From Candidatus Woesearchaeota archaeon (GTDB lineage: Archaea > Nanobdellota > Nanobdellia > Woesearchaeales > UBA9642), in NCBI GenBank assembly GCA_026002815.1, contig BPGB01000001.1, positions 164,185 through 228,184 of the forward strand: 64,000 bases of DNA, given 5' to 3'. The notes under the pieces were generated by a model that was not told the origin of the DNA, made no database searches, and saw nothing but the letters and a program-made list of their open reading frames with translations. Positions 61,597-64,000 of the stretch are shown in pieces. Positions within the stretch are counted from its first letter, which is position 1. Each line of letters starts with the position of its first letter. Position numbers and translations under genes: made by a program.

Positions 61597-62289
61597 ATGG
61601 ATCCAATTCAATTTTTACAAAAACAAGGCGAGATATATGATAGATTTAAAGATGAAGACAAGTTTCTAAAGGATGGAGTGATTCCTAATGTCAAACCACA
61701 GCAAAGCGGGTACTTAGTGATATTTAGACATCCTGATTCTATCGCAGAACGAGTACAGAAACTATCAGAGAAAATAAACACAATAACTCCAGTAGTCTTA
61801 TACAGTAAATCACATATACACACGACAATTACTGATTACAAACTAACAGAAGAAGACTTTACGCCAGATAAAAACGTGTTGGAGAACATGGCAAGAGCAG
61901 TACATGACATAAAGAAAGACATCACTGCATCAGAGATATTCTATTTTGATTGGTTCACAAATTCTAATACAGTAATAGCAGCGGGGACGCCTGATGACAA
62001 TTTCTTAGATGTAGCACAGAAATATTTGACTGCAGCAGAGAAGATTGGATTGACAACAAACCCTAAAGAAGGTGGAATACGCATGCCATGGGGAGCGCAC
62101 ATAACAGCTGCAAGGTACATGAATAAATTGGATCCGGTAAAAGACAAGGAAAAGATAAAGGAATTATTGAATACCATAAAATCTACTCCGGTGCTAGGAA
62201 TCAGCAAGACAGAATTCATCGATGTAGGCTATTTCACAATAAAAGGCGACAAAATGGAATACACTATACATGAGAGATTTAAGATATAA
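61597..62289 (+). CDS. 2H phosphoesterase-like protein
   Basis: 230 residues with two H-x-T motifs spaced as in LigT/CPDase enzymes: IHTTITDY (H75, T77) and GAHITAARYM (H168, T170). These two motifs normally form the active site for 2',3'-cyclic nucleotide hydrolysis. The overall sequence is unlike the small ThpR protein elsewhere in the window and is longer. AAGGAGGTAATTAAA precedes the ATG, and the gene begins 16 bp after the metallo-hydrolase, so the two form an operon. Substrate could be a cyclic oligonucleotide or RNA end; unproven. Confidence 0.7.
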   Translation: MDPIQFLQKQGEIYDRFKDEDKFLKDGVIPNVKPQQSGYLVIFRHPDSIAERVQKLSEKINTITPVVLYSKSHIHTTITDYKLTEEDFTPDKNVLENMARAVHDIKKDITASEIFYFDWFTNSNTVIAAGTPDDNFLDVAQKYLTAAEKIGLTTNPKEGGIRMPWGAHITAARYMNKLDPVKDKEKIKELLNTIKSTPVLGISKTEFIDVGYFTIKGDKMEYTIHERFKI

Positions 62290-62334
62290 AAATTAGAACA
62301 AAAAAATATTTTTTTATTTTTATCTCGCTGTTTC

Positions 62335-62646
62335 TTAGATGTTTCTTCTATGCTTCTCGTTTTTTATCATTACGTTGCTGTCCTTCTCATAGTCAATATA
62401 GTATGGTGGCTCATCTCGCAGCATTTCTGTGCTCCTTATTGAGAATTCTACGAACATTACAATTATTGTGAATATCAAAAAGTACATTATTGCATTCTAC
62501 ACAGAAACAATAGTCCATCCCCGAATTAAACTTCTTCTGAAGTGTGCCGCGATTACTACGAAAATTATGTATATTAAGTTTGCAATCGCTGCAAAGAATC
62601 CAAGATAACTGATTATACGAAGTGGCCTGTGAGAATTACTGAATAT
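62335..62646 (-). pseudogene. Remnant of a polyprenyl-phosphate glycosyltransferase (C-terminal membrane domain)
   Basis: A run of about 100 codons in one frame reads SNSHRPLRIISYLGFFAAI, two hydrophobic segments, RGWTIVSV, then an in-frame TAG, NAIMYFLIFTIIVMFVEFSI, and DEPPYYIDYEKDSNVMIKN with the typical end HRRNI. This is the C-terminal part of a GtrB/ArnC-like GT2 enzyme. The catalytic GT-A domain is gone and TAG stands where family members often have CAG (Gln), so it is a decayed gene, not a sequencing slip. Confidence 0.8.
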
Positions 62647-62648
62647 TA

Positions 62649-63047
62649 CTAATATTCCATTAATTCAATGATCCCATGAAACTCTTCTTTCTTATTCTTC
62701 TTCTGCGTAAAATGATTTTATGTTCTATATTATCTACTTTATGCTCTTTTCTTTTTACCAAGTCAACAACTTCGCTAAATGTCGGTATTTTTTCATCATA
62801 ATGCCTCTTATCGAAATGTCCATCATAATTTAGCTATTTAATATTATTGAGTTTATGTCAGTAACTTTTTTATTGATTTTTTTAGTCTCTTAACATTAAG
62901 ATCGTGTATTATCACTAATTTGCCATCAAATGAACGGTGAACGTCAATCTCTAAAATCAAATTCTTCATCTAAAGAGATTTTTTGTAAGAAACAAGAGTA
63001 TTCTCCGGATATTTATATGGCATTCCTCTATGTGTGAATATCTTCAT
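62649..63047 (-). pseudogene. Broken glycerophosphodiester phosphodiesterase gene
   Basis: From the ATG at 63045-63047, MKIFTHRGMPYKYPENTLVS is the family's HRG..PENT start, then the frame stops. Other frames resume with LEIDVHRSFDGKLVIIHD (catalytic E-x-D and H), then EKIPTFSEVVDLVKR, then end. At least three frame changes and a missing middle are needed to match a normal 220-250 residue enzyme, so the gene is dead. It followed the cupin gene by about 11 bp in the same operon. Confidence 0.78.
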
Positions 63048-63057
63048 ATTGTTATTT

Positions 63058-63379
63058 TTACTCTACCAGGTACTTATCGTTATTTGCTCCAGGAATCTTA
63101 ACTACTACTGTTGTAGTATCTTCTAATGCTAAAAAATCTGTAACTTCATTTGGCTCGATTACTATTATGTCATCTTTTTCATATATCTTGCCGTTCATCT
63201 TTACTTTTCCCTTTGTTATGACTGTGTATTCTGTGGCAATTTTATGGTAATGTGCTGCTTCACTATCTCCCTTATTAATTTTTGACGCCCACTTCAACAT
63301 CATTAGTCTTATGCAGAGAAGGTTCAAAATTGCCTATGAACCATCCTTTAGTCATTTCTGATAATTTTGCAGTTTTCAT
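63058..63379 (-). CDS. Cupin-fold protein, interrupted by one frameshift
   Basis: The ATG at 63377-63379 opens MKTAKLSEMTKGWFIGNFEP and reads to VEVGVKN before a stop. The next frame continues INKGDSEAAHYHKIATEYTV with the cupin metal ligands (HYH and Glu) and GKVKMNGKIYEKDDIIVIEP. Adding one A to the A5 run before the stop joins them into a single-domain cupin of about 107 residues. The ATG overlaps the stop of the upstream nucleotidyltransferase (ATGA), so they are coupled; sugar-nucleotide epimerase or binding functions are common for such cupins, but none is proven. Confidence 0.72.
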
Positions 63380-64000
63380 TTTTTAGATTTCAGGAATTTT
63401 TCGTACTCTTCTATTTTCTTTGGAGAATAGAATGAATGGTATTGTTCGTTTTTAATTTTTATTATTTCGAGATTTTTATCTCTCAAAACTAAATAATTAT
63501 AGGTAGGTGCGATATAATACAATCCACCAACATTAGCGTCATTTATTATGGAGTCCATAGCTGCTCTGACAAAATCTCTTCCTTTCTTAAAGTAGTAGAA
63601 TCCTGCTATAGCATTTTTGCTTATAGGTTTTTTCTCTGCAGTTTCTATTATCTTTCCGTTCTCAATTCTCACGTAAGAAAATTTTGGATGTATAGATTCA
63701 AAGCATATAACTCCACCATCTACATTTCTACTTCTAAAAGTTTCTATAAAACTGTCAAAATCTGCCTCTATAATTTGGTCTCCGTTGCTTATTATTAATT
63801 CATCATCATTATTTATATAGTCTATAGCCATTAATGCACTACACACTGCCCCTTTAGTTTCTCCTACTAGCCTTATAATTTCGCAATTATTATTAGTTAA
63901 TAACTTCAAAACATTGTCAATATGGTACTGTCTACAGTCTTCTTCATTGATTACAAATATGAATTTTTTATCATTTTTCATTTTTAAAAAAATTTTGAAG
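63376..64000 (-). CDS. Sugar nucleotidyltransferase, N-terminus off the window
   Basis: Second copy of the nucleotidyltransferase family. The frame is open through the right edge; only about 208 codons are visible and the GxGxR signature lies outside. Visible parts align with the complete paralogue at 59.8-60.6 kb: FIFVINEEDCRQYHID, LIISNGDQIIEADFDSFIE (with NGD in place of TDAD), NAIAGFYYFKKGRDFV and YYIAPTYNYLV. It is translationally coupled to the cupin gene and both are probably used to make an activated sugar for the surface glycan. Confidence 0.88.
   Translation of the reverse strand, partial: FKIFLKMKNDKKFIFVINEEDCRQYHIDNVLKLLTNNNCEIIRLVGETKGAVCSALMAIDYINNDDELIISNGDQIIEADFDSFIETFRSRNVDGGVICFESIHPKFSYVRIENGKIIETAEKKPISKNAIAGFYYFKKGRDFVRAAMDSIINDANVGGLYYIAPTYNYLVLRDKNLEIIKIKNEQYHSFYSPKKIEEYEKFLKSKK

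Noticed and set aside
62335..62646. TAG read as pyrrolysine in the GT2 remnant
   Set aside because: The catalytic domain is missing as well, and no pyrrolysine gene is seen; decay explains it better.
1..64000. Insertion sequences, prophage or integrase genes
   Set aside because: No transposase, integrase or terminal repeat is visible; the decayed genes show no element boundaries.

Overview
The window is from the chromosome of a very AT-rich archaeon. The evidence is an archaeal-order ribosomal operon (S13-S4-S11-RpoD-tRNA-Leu-L18e-L13), a replication factor C large subunit, archaeal-type TyrRS and TrpRS, an AglB/STT3 oligosaccharyltransferase, a split transketolase, and three tRNA genes with introns at the canonical 37/38 position. 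The compact genes, many short unrecognised proteins and large cysteine-rich secreted proteins suggest a DPANN-type lineage (Woesearchaeota/Pacearchaeota-like). That placement is inference; no rRNA gene is present to settle it.

Layout. 0-3.6 kb: ribosomal protein/RNA polymerase operon (minus strand) and tRNA-His. 3.8-10.3 kb: KsgA, a SufS-type desulfurase, two membrane-anchored thioredoxin-fold proteins and hypotheticals. 10.4-18.5 kb: sugar-phosphate enzymes (Rpe, RpiB, two-subunit transketolase), an ACT-domain protein, PEP synthase and an unrecognised protein with no lysine. 18.9-26.5 kb: MscS channel, and a coiled-coil protein divergent from a type IV pilus/secretion ATPase plus its polytopic partner. 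26.6-38.2 kb: housekeeping (TrpRS, tRNA-Phe, RfcL, YjbQ, asparagine-synthase-like, ThpR, YchF, TyrRS, DedA-like, tRNA-Trp). 38.3-49.5 kb: a block of exported proteins on the minus strand: a peptidoglycan-amidase-fold enzyme, two Ig-like envelope proteins, a 1479-residue PKD protein containing four 267-bp repeats that are identical by eye, and a protein whose C-terminus resembles a beta-barrel. 49.6-64 kb: a glycosylation region with GT2/DUF2304, an ArnE/F-like transporter pair, PAP2 phosphatase, AglB, GT4-GT9-GT4, a methyltransferase-like/glycosyltransferase fusion, two sugar nucleotidyltransferases and a cupin, plus a metallo-beta-lactamase/2H phosphoesterase pair and two decayed genes.

How it fits together. 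The right third reads as an envelope programme: secreted proteins dense in N-glycosylation sequons and paired cysteines (38-49 kb), the machinery to build and transfer glycans (49.6-64 kb), and thioredoxin-fold proteins that could form or shuffle disulfides (7-9 kb). Plus-strand genes that begin a transcription unit often have a TATA-like box centred about 24-28 nt before the ATG and no Shine-Dalgarno sequence, so they look leaderless. Internal and minus-strand genes often use AGGAGGTGAT-like sites, and several use GGGGGT.

Four genes (S13, a 50-residue protein, a small transporter, a cupin) are each broken by one base in or beside a short homopolymer. Because S13 is normally essential, sequence error is the simplest explanation, although the two decayed genes near 62.3-63.0 kb carry lesions that look real.
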